The translations under genes and the position numbers were made by a program. A stretch of DNA of 35,396 nt from JAVBQJ01 sp031549115 (lineage in GTDB: Bacteria; Verrucomicrobiota; Lentisphaeria; Victivallales; Victivallaceae), in NCBI GenBank assembly GCA_031549115.1, contig JAVBQJ010000073.1, positions 1-35,396 of the forward strand. Reading direction: 5' to 3'. This document shows positions 1 to 7,204 of this stretch, in pieces. The notes beneath the pieces were generated by a model that was not told where the DNA came from, did not search any database, and worked only from the letters and a program-made list of their open reading frames with translations. The first letter of the stretch is position 1. Every line of letters starts with the position of its first letter.

Positions 1-332
1 TTGCGCGTGGATACTCCCTGAATATACATTTCCATCAACGCACACACCAATGCCTTCTCGCTGCGTTGGTAGCGCTCGAAGATATCCGTTTGAAACTTGC
101 CCTCACGATCCTGGGGGACCCGAAGCTCCAGAGTTCCCACATGCGTATACAAGTTACGTGTATAATAACCGCTGCGATAGCCGCGCCGGGTAGTATTACG
201 CTCATAACTTCCCGCTCCCAGGCATTCGCTCATTTCGGCTTCAAGAATATCCGGGACTGTTTGTTCAATCAATTTTCGCAAAAAATCCTCATTCCCATTG
301 AACAGTTCTTTGACTTCCGGCAACTTCGACAT
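1..332 (-). CDS. IS256-family (mutator) transposase, N-terminal part, cut by window edge
   Basis: Reading the minus strand from ATG at 332 gives about 110 residues with no stop before the window edge. The protein begins MSKLPEVKELFNGNEDFLRK and continues with features typical of the IS256 N-terminus: a stretch YRSGYYTRNLYTHVGTLELR, then VPQDREGKF, then FERYQRSEKALV and MYIQGVSTR. This is the region before the DDE catalytic core, which would lie outside the window. The enzyme would catalyse cut-and-paste or copy-out transposition of its own element. No Shine-Dalgarno sequence is visible upstream of the ATG: the GC-rich palindromic repeat at 345-606 begins about a dozen bases away, so the IS end and its promoter may be lost. 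Whether the full gene is intact cannot be judged here. Confidence 0.9.
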   Translation of the reverse strand, partial: MSKLPEVKELFNGNEDFLRKLIEQTVPDILEAEMSECLGAGSYERNTTRRGYRSGYYTRNLYTHVGTLELRVPQDREGKFQTDIFERYQRSEKALVCALMEMYIQGVSTR

Positions 333-344
333 TTACATTACTCT

Positions 345-606
345 GCGAAGCTCGCGCCAAGGAGCGCGGCACGAAGCCTCCCCCCGGCGAACGGCGCGCT
401 TCAGCGCGCTGAGGGGGGCGGTCACGAAAACGCGGTAGCGTTCTCATGACCGAAGAGAGTATTTGCCGCCACTTGGCGGCAAATACGTGAAGCCGAGGGC
501 CGCTTGAGCGAATCCGGGGGAGTGGGGGCGGGCCCCTCGCGGCTGCCGGGGCGCAATGCGGCCCCGCATCCACCAGCAAAAATCTCCACACCCGCCGCAC
601 CGGCGG
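345..606 (+). repeat. Palindromic intergenic repeat, family 2 copy 1
   Basis: A gene-free stretch of GC-rich hairpins. Clear ones are GCGCGC-TTCA-GCGCGC near 390-405, an imperfect stem at 421-450, ATTTGCCGCC-ACTT-GGCGGCAAAT at 461-484, and CGCCGC-ACCG-GCGGCG near 591-606. The part from 459 to about 575 aligns with the reverse complement of 13290-13410: the same hairpin order and the same linkers (AAGCCGAG, then CGCTTGAGCGA), but different stem sequence. The last hairpin is the same unit that ends the family 1 elements. Confidence 0.75.
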
Positions 607-653
607 CGCACAATCCACCGAAAAAATGAAGCGGCGGATTTGAAAAAGCGGCT

Positions 654-682
654 TTGGCGTGGCATGTTATAAGGAATATAAA
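654..682 (+). promoter_or_regulatory. Candidate promoter of the alaS operon
   Basis: TTGGCG (654-659), a 17-base spacer and TATAAA (677-682) fit a sigma70 promoter about 30 bases before the alaS start. It lies just downstream of the hairpin repeat. Only sequence fit supports it. Confidence 0.45.
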
Positions 683-711
683 AATGATCTGAAAAAAAGT
701 TGGAGCTACCG

Positions 712-2487
712 ATGAAAGCCGCTGATATCCGCAGAAAGTACATTGAATTTTTCACCTCCCACGGCCACGTGCAAATTCCGAGCGCGCCGCTGGTTCCGGA
801 AAACGATCCGACCTGTCTTTTTACCACCGCGGGAATGCACCCGTTGGTGCCGTATCTCTCCGGGGCCAAACATCCGCTCGGGCGGCGTCTGACCGACTTT
901 CAGAAGTGCATCCGTACCGGCGACATCGACGAAGTCGGCGACCCGGTGCACCTGACCTTCTTCGAAATGCTGGGCAACTGGTCGCTCGGGGATTATTTCA
1001 AGGAGGAGGCGATCCGCTTCAGCTTTGAATTCCTGATCGATCCCAAGTGGCTGGGGATTCCGTTGAGCCGCTTCGCGGTGACGGTGTTCGCCGGCGACGA
1101 AGACGCGCCGTTCGACCAGGAGGCGTACGATTTGTGGCAGGAGCTCGGCGTTCACCCCGACCGCATCGCCCAATGTCCGAAAAAGGACAACTGGTGGGGC
1201 CCGGCCGGACAAACCGGCCCGTGCGGCCCGGACACGGAGATGTTTTACTGGACCGGCACGGAACCGGCGCCGGCGGTGTTCGATCCGTCGAACCGGCTGT
1301 GGGTGGAAATCTGGAACGACGTATTCATGCAGTACAACAAGAACGCCGAAGGCAAATTCGAGCCGTTGTCGCAGCGCAATGTCGATACCGGAATGGGGCT
1401 GGAACGCGTCACCGCGATCCTGCAGGGCAAGGCCAGCTGCTACGAAACCGAAATTTTCGCGCCGATTTTCGGCTGCATCGACAGCCTGCGCGGCCTCGCG
1501 GAAGCACCGGCGGAGCGTTCCCGCGGCGAACGGATCATCGCCGACCATTTGCGCGCATCGGTGTTCATCCTGGCCGACGGCGTCACCCCCGGCAACGTCG
1601 ACCAGTCCTATGTCTTGCGGCGGTTGATCCGGCGGGCGATCCGCGAAGGGCGCAAGCTCGGGTTGAGCGCGTTCACGCCGAAGGTGGCGCAGGTGGTGAT
1701 CGATGAATTCAAGTCGGTCTACCCGGAATTGGGCGCCAGGCAGGCGGTGATTCTGGAAGAGCTCGAACGCGAAGAAAAGCAGTTCGCCCTGACCCTGGAA
1801 AAGGGCACCGCCGAGTTCAATAAATTGATCGGCCGGGTCCCGGCGCACATTCAGAAAAAAATTATTTCCGGCAAGAACGCCTTCTTCCTGTATGAAACCT
1901 ACGGTTTTCCGCTGGAACTCACCGTGGAAATGGCGCAGGAAAACGGCTTCGAGGTGGATGAAGCCGGTTTCCATGCCGCCTACGCCAAACACCAGGAGCT
2001 GTCGCGCCAGGGCGCCGAACAGAAGTTCAAGGGCGGTCTCGCGGACCATTCCGAAGAGACGGCGAAGCTGCATACCGCGACCCATCTGTTGCATGCGGCG
2101 CTGCGCCGGGTGCTCGGCACCCACGTCGAGCAGCGCGGCTCCAATATCACCGCCGAACGGTTGCGTTTCGACTTTTCGCATGACGACAAGGTCTCCCCGG
2201 AGCAGCTGGCACAGGTGGAAGCGCTGGTCAATAACGCGATCCGCGCCAATGTCGCGATCCAATGTGACGAAACCACGGTGGACGAGGCCCGCGACCAGGG
2301 CGCGATGGGGCTGTTCGAAGCGCGTTACGGCGAACGGGTGAAAGTCTACACCATGGGGGATTTCAGCAAGGAAATCTGCGGCGGCCCGCATGCGGCCAAT
2401 ACCGGCGATCTGGGCGGCTTCAAGATTCAAAAAGAAGAGAGTTCGAGCCGCGGCGTACGCCGGATCAAGGCCGTAATTCAGAAGTAA
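712..2487 (+). CDS. alaS: Alanine--tRNA ligase, short form lacking the C-Ala domain
   Basis: Charges tRNA-Ala with alanine and hydrolyses mischarged Ser/Gly-tRNA-Ala. The 591-residue protein has the class II catalytic domain first (KAADIRRKYIEFF near the start, WNDVFMQYN near residue 210), then the tRNA-recognition helices, then the editing domain with its zinc ligands: H454 and H458 in HTATHLLH, and C556 and H560 in CGGPH. It stops right after the GVRRIKAV segment that closes the editing domain. Typical AlaRS is about 870 residues, so the oligomerisation helix and C-Ala domain are absent. The natural TGA-type end and the following gene 22 bases on argue against a local truncation. I chose ATG 712, with GGAG six bases upstream, over an in-frame TTG at 700. 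It probably heads an operon with the STAS and HAD genes. Confidence 0.93.
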   Translation: MKAADIRRKYIEFFTSHGHVQIPSAPLVPENDPTCLFTTAGMHPLVPYLSGAKHPLGRRLTDFQKCIRTGDIDEVGDPVHLTFFEMLGNWSLGDYFKEEAIRFSFEFLIDPKWLGIPLSRFAVTVFAGDEDAPFDQEAYDLWQELGVHPDRIAQCPKKDNWWGPAGQTGPCGPDTEMFYWTGTEPAPAVFDPSNRLWVEIWNDVFMQYNKNAEGKFEPLSQRNVDTGMGLERVTAILQGKASCYETEIFAPIFGCIDSLRGLAEAPAERSRGERIIADHLRASVFILADGVTPGNVDQSYVLRRLIRRAIREGRKLGLSAFTPKVAQVVIDEFKSVYPELGARQAVILEELEREEKQFALTLEKGTAEFNKLIGRVPAHIQKKIISGKNAFFLYETYGFPLELTVEMAQENGFEVDEAGFHAAYAKHQELSRQGAEQKFKGGLADHSEETAKLHTATHLLHAALRRVLGTHVEQRGSNITAERLRFDFSHDDKVSPEQLAQVEALVNNAIRANVAIQCDETTVDEARDQGAMGLFEARYGERVKVYTMGDFSKEICGGPHAANTGDLGGFKIQKEESSSRGVRRIKAVIQK

Positions 2488-2509
2488 GCCCGCGACGGAG
2501 GAATATAGT

Positions 2510-3001
2510 ATGAGCTGTGCCACGGTGGGAATTCAGAGCAATCAGGACGGCAGCACGCTGGTGACGGTGGTGGGCCGCGCCAACTTCGACAGCGCCGTCC
2601 CATTGCGGGACTTCGTCAGGCGTCTCGGCGCCGAGTTCGCCCCGATTGAAATCGAGCTCGGCCGCTGTATCGGCATGGACAGTACTTTCATGGGGGTGTT
2701 GTCGATGCTGGGACTGAAAGCGCACAAGTCGGGCACCCGGATATGCATTCTCAACGCCGGCGACACCAACCGGGGGCTGCTCTCCGGGCTCGGCGTGGCG
2801 CGGCTGTTTCAATTCGAGGAGCGCAATGGCGGTGCGGCGGCGGCGGGCGCGGACAGCGCCGGAGCCGCGGCAATGACGGAACGGGCGGAGACCGTGTTGG
2901 AAGCGCACCGTTCGCTGATGGAGGCGGACGAATCGAATGTCGCCCGCTTCGGAAAGGTGGTGGAGCTCACCGAAGACGATTTGAAGCGGCTGAAGAAATG
3001 A
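2510..3001 (+). CDS. STAS-domain protein (anti-sigma factor antagonist-like)
   Basis: 163 residues. Residues 1-110 form a STAS-like alpha/beta domain: a VTVVGRANFDSA strand-loop, then a conserved IGMDSTFMGVLSML segment whose DS(T) matches the place where the regulatory serine sits in SpoIIAA-like proteins, then GTRICILNAG. The rest (about 110-163) is an Ala/Gly-rich linker followed by a charged helix. Proteins of this family bind anti-sigma kinases, or act as scaffold or sensor domains. No kinase partner is encoded nearby, so the target is unknown. Ribosome site GGAGG lies before ATG 2510. The stop overlaps the next start (ATGA, 2998-3001), so translation is probably coupled to the HAD gene. 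Confidence 0.75.
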   Translation: MSCATVGIQSNQDGSTLVTVVGRANFDSAVPLRDFVRRLGAEFAPIEIELGRCIGMDSTFMGVLSMLGLKAHKSGTRICILNAGDTNRGLLSGLGVARLFQFEERNGGAAAAGADSAGAAAMTERAETVLEAHRSLMEADESNVARFGKVVELTEDDLKRLKK

Positions 3002-3852
3002 ATTTTTTCGATTGGTTCCGGGAACGCCGGGACGATTACCAGGCGGTATTGTTCGACATCGACGGCACGTTGGCGACCGGGCCGCGACCGATGCCCGGCG
3101 CCGCCCGGATGCTGGAATATCTGCGCGCCGAAGGCTTCCCCTATTATCTTCTGACCAACGACGGCAACCACTCGAAGCAGGAAAAGTGTCAATTGGTGGC
3201 GCGTTCGGGAATCCGGGTCGAACCCGACGAAATCGTCTCCTGTTCGGATGCGCTGATCGAAGCGGCACGCGAACGGGGGATTACCGGGCGCCGGGTTTTT
3301 GTGCTCGGCGATCTGGGCCAACCGTGTTATGCCGAAGCCGCCGGCCTGATTCCATGCCGGGATGCGGACGAAATCGGCGACTGCGCCGCGGTGATCGCCG
3401 GCGAAGGGCGTTACGACTGGTACGAACATATCCAGAAAGCGATGAATTTCCTGCGCCGCCACCCCGAATGCCCGTTGATCATCCCCAATCCGGATTCGTT
3501 CTGGCCGGGATTGCCGAATGGCGAATTCGGCATCGGCGCCGGCGGTGTCGGCCGCTTCATCGCGGCAATCCTGCGCGATATGGGGGTTCCATGCGAGCCG
3601 GTGTATCTGGGCAAACCGTACGGCGGGATTTTCCGGCACACGATCGAGGTGATGAAGCAGCGTTTCGGGCTGTCCGAGGTCGATCCCGGACGTTTGATCA
3701 TGGTCGGGGATGCGCTGTTTTCGGATATCTGCGGCGCCAACCGCTTCGGCATGGCGACGGCGCTGGTGTTGACCGGCGTGACCACCCGGCCCCAGCTGGA
3801 GCTTTCAGAGGGGGACTTCCGGCCGGACTTCAGCTTCGAAACCCTCGGTTGA
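2998..3852 (+). CDS. HAD-IIA family phosphatase (NagD-like)
   Basis: 284 residues, cytoplasmic. The haloacid dehalogenase motif I is FDIDGT (nucleophile D20, acid D22), motif II is the LLTNDGN stretch, and motif III/IV appear as LGKPYGGIF and MVGDALFSDICGA. The spacing and the C2-type cap between motifs II and III (GDLGQPCYAEAAGL, then PNPDSFWPG) match the NagD / 4-nitrophenylphosphatase group, which dephosphorylates small metabolites such as nucleotides or sugar phosphates. The substrate cannot be read from sequence. The start ATG overlaps the stop of the STAS gene. The 3' end overlaps the convergent AraC gene by 48 bases. Confidence 0.85.
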   Translation: MNFFDWFRERRDDYQAVLFDIDGTLATGPRPMPGAARMLEYLRAEGFPYYLLTNDGNHSKQEKCQLVARSGIRVEPDEIVSCSDALIEAARERGITGRRVFVLGDLGQPCYAEAAGLIPCRDADEIGDCAAVIAGEGRYDWYEHIQKAMNFLRRHPECPLIIPNPDSFWPGLPNGEFGIGAGGVGRFIAAILRDMGVPCEPVYLGKPYGGIFRHTIEVMKQRFGLSEVDPGRLIMVGDALFSDICGANRFGMATALVLTGVTTRPQLELSEGDFRPDFSFETLG

Positions 3853-4716
3853 ACCGGGGTTGCAGCGCAGGAACCGGGACGGCGCAATCCGGTACTCGCG
3901 CCGGAACAACCGACTGAAGTAATTGGTATCGTCGAATCCGCCGGCGTGGGCGGCCTGATCGATGGAGGCGCCGCGGCCGAGCGCCTGCGCCGCATGCGCC
4001 AGCCGGACGGCGATCCGGTAATTGACCGGCGTGCGCCCGGTGGCCTGCTTGAAGTGGCGCAGCAGCGTATTGGCCGACATACCGGCGCGCCGGGCGAGCG
4101 CGGCCAGCGTGATATCCTCCCGGAAATGCGTATTCAGGAGATGGACGACATCGGCGATTTTTCCGGGGCTGCGGGCTTCGCGGCCCGGACCCGGCCGGTA
4201 GTGGCGCCCGAGCAACGCGAGCAACTGCAGAAAACCGCCCAATACCGTGAACTGCCACCCGGAAGGCTGTCCGGTTTGTTCCGCCAGCATATGGGTGAGC
4301 AGCCCCCGGACGCGGCGGAAGTCGGCTTCGGGCAGCGGGAAGTACGGCAGAAAACGCATCTTCCGGCAATATCCCGCCTCCAGCGTAAACAGCGCGGCAA
4401 AACCGCTGTCCCGCAGAATTCCGATATACGGCAACGGCAGCTGCCGCGGCTGAAACAGCAGATTGACCAGCGACAGCGATTCGGTCTGCGAATAGCCGTG
4501 CGCCTCCCCCTCCGGGATCATCATCACATCGCCGGCCGCCAGGCGGCGGCGGCTGAAGGCGGTTTCGTATGTGCCGGTGCCGGACAGGATGATGACGATC
4601 TCGGCAAACTCATGACTGTGGAAGCCGGGCCCGGCCTCCTGCGCTTCGACCGGAAAAAGCCGCAGCGGGAACGCCGGATCGGGCAAAAAATTGCTGGCGC
4701 GGATGATCGTACTCAT
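3805..4716 (-). CDS. AraC family transcriptional regulator
   Basis: 303 residues. The N-terminal half is a cupin-like sensor (FHSHEFAEIVIILSG, then AAGDVMMIPEGEAHGY), the usual sugar-binding fold of AraC proteins. The C-terminal 100 residues carry two helix-turn-helix units: ITLAALARRAGMSANTLLRH, then IDQAAHAGGFDDTNYFSRLF followed by YRIAPSRF. ATG 4716 (MSTIIRASNF) is preferred to a longer frame starting 34 codons upstream, because similarity to cupin regulators begins there and the longer version crosses the promoter of the small basic gene. It probably controls carbohydrate genes such as the hydrolase at 4987-6972; this is inferred from position only. Its 3' end lies inside the HAD gene on the other strand. 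Confidence 0.88.
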   Translation of the reverse strand: MSTIIRASNFLPDPAFPLRLFPVEAQEAGPGFHSHEFAEIVIILSGTGTYETAFSRRRLAAGDVMMIPEGEAHGYSQTESLSLVNLLFQPRQLPLPYIGILRDSGFAALFTLEAGYCRKMRFLPYFPLPEADFRRVRGLLTHMLAEQTGQPSGWQFTVLGGFLQLLALLGRHYRPGPGREARSPGKIADVVHLLNTHFREDITLAALARRAGMSANTLLRHFKQATGRTPVNYRIAVRLAHAAQALGRGASIDQAAHAGGFDDTNYFSRLFRREYRIAPSRFLRCNPGSTEGFEAEVRPEVPL

Positions 4717-4777
4717 GCCGGATACAATAGCATGCCGGAGCCGGTCTTGCCAGCCGGAGAAAAAAAAAGAATTTTCC

Positions 4778-4805
4778 TTGCTTATTCGGGAGGAGGTATT
4801 ATAGT
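4778..4805 (+). promoter_or_regulatory. Promoter of the small basic protein gene
   Basis: TTGCTT (4778-4783), a 16-base spacer and TATAGT (4800-4805), with the start codon 30 bases further on. It faces away from the AraC gene. Confidence 0.65.
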
Positions 4806-4834
4806 ATCCGTAAGTCAACCCAAGGAGGTATCAT

Positions 4835-4933
4835 ATGTCAAAAGGTATGGATGCGAAAAAGAGCGACAAAAAGGCTCCGCAAAAGACTTTGAAAGAAAAG
4901 CGCGCCGCCAAGGCGGAAAAAAAAGGCAAGTGA
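4835..4933 (+). CDS. Small lysine-rich basic protein, 32 residues
   Basis: ATG 4835 follows a full AAGGAGG site (seven bases' spacing). The 32-residue product starts MSKGMDAKKSDKKAPQKTL and continues KEKRAAKAEKKGK, so over 40% of residues are Lys or Arg. It is bracketed by its own promoter (4778-4805) and a strong terminator (4947-4972), so it is a monocistronic unit. The MSKGxDxKK...KxPxKTxKEKRAAK pattern recalls short basic proteins annotated as hypothetical in many Gram-negative bacteria; this is from memory. Nucleic-acid or ribosome association is a guess from charge alone. Confidence 0.8.
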   Translation: MSKGMDAKKSDKKAPQKTLKEKRAAKAEKKGK

Positions 4934-4946
4934 TCTGCCATAGAAG

Positions 4947-4972
4947 GGCGGGGATATTTTCCCCGCCTTTTT
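4947..4972 (+). terminator. Rho-independent terminator of the small basic gene
   Basis: GGCGGGGA (4947-4954), a five-base loop, TCCCCGCC (4960-4967) and five T. The stem is perfect over 8 bp. The T run is only on the plus side. Confidence 0.9.
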
Positions 4973-4986
4973 CGTATTCGCGTATT

Positions 4987-6972
4987 TCAGTTTCCCAGAA
5001 TATCGAAACAGATATTTTCACCGGTGAACTCATAAACCCCCGGTGCCGCTTGCCGGGTCGAACCGTGCCGCGAAGTCAATTCCGCATCGATCCGGATAAT
5101 CGCTTTCGCCGTTCCCGGGCCGACGCCGGTGAGCAGCAGGCGGATCCTTTCGCCGTCGCGAAACGCCCGGGCGTAAACCTCTCCGGACAACACTTCCAGC
5201 TTGAATTCCGGCTCCGCTTCGATGGACAGTAGAAAGGGTTCCAGCTCTTTCATTACCTCGCCCAGCCGCAACACCCGGGCCCAGTGTTCATCGAAACCCA
5301 CCCCGCCCTTGCCGATGTCCATATCGGCATAAAAAACAAACCCTTTGGCGCCGAAAATCGCCTCCAGCAGCGTCATCGCGATCATTTCGTCGGCACTCGG
5401 CACCCGCCCCTCCGGCCTGCCGTAAGCCTGGTAACCGAAGATCTGCGGCACCGTCCACATCGCCAGCCGGTCGCCATGGAACCGCATCCGTTCCCGGCTG
5501 CGGACCATGAAATCGACGATGGTGCGCATGTTGTCCGAGCTGCCGCTGCGGATCGGATACGGATCGACGCCGAGAATATCGTAACCGCCGCGGGTCGGCG
5601 CGATGATGTTGGTTTCCATGAATACCGCCCAGGTCGGGTGTTCCGGGTCCAGTGAATTGACCAGGCGCCGCCGGTCGAGCAGCCGGTCTTTGTGGCGGAC
5701 GGACATTTCGTCGCAGATATACCACGCCAATATGGCCGGGTGGCCTTTCAACCCCTGTACCAACAGAGTTACCGCTTCGTTGTCGTCGGTGCAATCGGCC
5801 CACGGCAGATAGGGCGCCGCCAGCACCGTCGCCGGATAGAGGTCCTTCAGCGAGAAGATCACCTTGAAACCGGCTTCGTGCCACCAGTCCAATACGGCGC
5901 AAATATCGTTTAAATTCGCCGCCGCCAGTTCACCGCCGCCATCCGGCCGCATCCGGACACTGGCGTAGGGCATGATGACGTTGAACGGCGAATTTTTCAG
6001 CCGCGCCAACTCCGATTTCATCGGATAGTTGAGGTAGAGCCCGAGCGGCAGGAACGGCTTGCCGTCCACCAGGGTACGGCCGTATTCGTCGATGGTGACA
6101 CCGGCAGTCGAATTCTCCCGGACCCGCAGCGGCAGTTCGGCACTCGCGACCCGGTAACGGTTGGCGGTGTCCAACAAGGTGACGCGCAATGTTTTTTCGC
6201 CGGGAACCAGGCCGGGAAAGGCCAGCCGGAGCCGTTCGGCGGCCACCGGGGCCAGCGCTTCCGCCTCCACCCGGCCATCGGCCAGCACTTCGGCGGCAAC
6301 CCGCCACACCGGAGGCGATTTTTGCGGATAACGGAATTCGCCGAGAACCGAAGAGGCCAGCTCCAGTTCTCCGGCGCTGGTATCGATGCGTTCCAGCATC
6401 GGAAACAACTGCGCCACCGACCATTCCGGCCGCGTTTCGGTCACGCTGATTTCATCGAAAAGCAGGCTGCCGGTCTGCTCCCGTGCCAGATACATGCCGA
6501 CACGCCAATGGTAAGCGCCGGCATCGGCGGGGGTGTCGAAGCCGATCTCCAACGGGTTCCAGTCGGCCAGCGCCTTGGTGCTGACGTAGAAGCCATGGTC
6601 GTATTTGCCGTCGCTTTTGCGGTAGGCTTCGACGTAAATACTGGCTTCGGCATTCGCGGGAGCGATCTGAACCGCGCCTTGCAGCGTATATTGGATATTC
6701 GGCCGCAATCCGGTGAGCTCCTGCGTCGCCACCTGATAATCCGCCGGGTCGCGGCGTTCGTAGCGCAAACCGTTGCCGCCGCCGCGCCCGTAACTGTCCA
6801 CGGCGAAGCCGCTGCCGAGTTGCCATCCGTCACCGCCGTTTTCAAAGCCGCCGTTGCGGACCAGGTTGACCGGCTCCGGCGCAACCGGCAACTCCGGGTA
6901 ATCATGCCAGTCTTCGCCGTATAGTATGAGTCCGGCGAGAATTCCGGTCAGAATCAGTAAAAATCGCTGCAT
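4987..6972 (-). CDS. Secreted putative glycoside hydrolase, TIM-barrel with N-terminal carbohydrate-binding-like domain
   Basis: 661 residues. MQRFLLILTGILAGLILYG is a signal peptide, so the protein acts outside the cytoplasm. Residues about 30-200 resemble a galactose-binding-like jelly roll (NLVRNGGFENGGDGW, and LLFDEISVTETRP closing the domain). A beta-sandwich follows, then a barrel from about residue 310: DGKPFLPLGLYLNYP at its start, HPAILAWYICDEMS with the glutamate expected for a clan GH-A acid/base residue, then MWTVPQIFGY and GFVFYADMD. A short beta domain ends the protein. The exact GH family and substrate are not clear. ATG 6972 has AGAGG upstream. The palindromic element at 7010-7204 separates it from the sialidase-pseudopilin pair on the same strand. 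Confidence 0.72.
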   Translation of the reverse strand: MQRFLLILTGILAGLILYGEDWHDYPELPVAPEPVNLVRNGGFENGGDGWQLGSGFAVDSYGRGGGNGLRYERRDPADYQVATQELTGLRPNIQYTLQGAVQIAPANAEASIYVEAYRKSDGKYDHGFYVSTKALADWNPLEIGFDTPADAGAYHWRVGMYLAREQTGSLLFDEISVTETRPEWSVAQLFPMLERIDTSAGELELASSVLGEFRYPQKSPPVWRVAAEVLADGRVEAEALAPVAAERLRLAFPGLVPGEKTLRVTLLDTANRYRVASAELPLRVRENSTAGVTIDEYGRTLVDGKPFLPLGLYLNYPMKSELARLKNSPFNVIMPYASVRMRPDGGGELAAANLNDICAVLDWWHEAGFKVIFSLKDLYPATVLAAPYLPWADCTDDNEAVTLLVQGLKGHPAILAWYICDEMSVRHKDRLLDRRRLVNSLDPEHPTWAVFMETNIIAPTRGGYDILGVDPYPIRSGSSDNMRTIVDFMVRSRERMRFHGDRLAMWTVPQIFGYQAYGRPEGRVPSADEMIAMTLLEAIFGAKGFVFYADMDIGKGGVGFDEHWARVLRLGEVMKELEPFLLSIEAEPEFKLEVLSGEVYARAFRDGERIRLLLTGVGPGTAKAIIRIDAELTSRHGSTRQAAPGVYEFTGENICFDILGN

Positions 6973-7009
6973 TGTGCTTCCTCTCTCATTGTCGACATCC
7001 CGTATATTT

Positions 7010-7204
7010 GCGCCGCCGGTGCGGCGCCAGGGGCTCGCTACGCTCACATTCGTGAGCTTGCTCTTCCCCCTCGGGGACAAGCCCCTCTCGTTACGTCGGC
7101 TTTGCCGACTTACTCTTCCCCCTCGCGCTTTGCGCTCGGTTTCGGCTCCGCCATCGTTTTCGGCTTCGCCATCGGCTCTATTTGATTTTTCTTTTTTTAT
7201 TTTT
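7010..7204 (-). repeat. Palindromic element D, sharing only its ends with family 1
   Basis: On the minus strand it starts with an A-rich tract and ATCAAATAGAGCCG, as in the copy at 20261. It ends with the CGCCGC-ACCG-GCGGCG hairpin (7011-7026) that ends the copy at 21841. The middle differs: tandem units reading GATGGCGAAGCCGAAAAC, then hairpins GTCGGC-AAA-GCCGAC (7095-7109) and GCTCAC-GAAT-GTGAGC (7042-7057). Each of the last two is framed by GAAGAG(T/C)AAG before and GTA(A/G)CGAG after. No gene fits here. On the plus strand the T run makes a terminator-like end. Confidence 0.75.

Noticed and set aside
706..2523. 605-codon open frame antisense to alaS, and similar long antisense frames at 13971-15359, 23457-25085 and 26077-27735
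   Set aside because: Each lies exactly opposite a gene with recognisable motifs. In GC-rich DNA the opposite strand often stays open, and the translations are Arg/Gln/His-rich with no family features.
3946..5232. 428-codon plus-strand frame
   Set aside because: It runs antisense to the AraC gene and across the promoter, small gene and terminator at 4778-4972.
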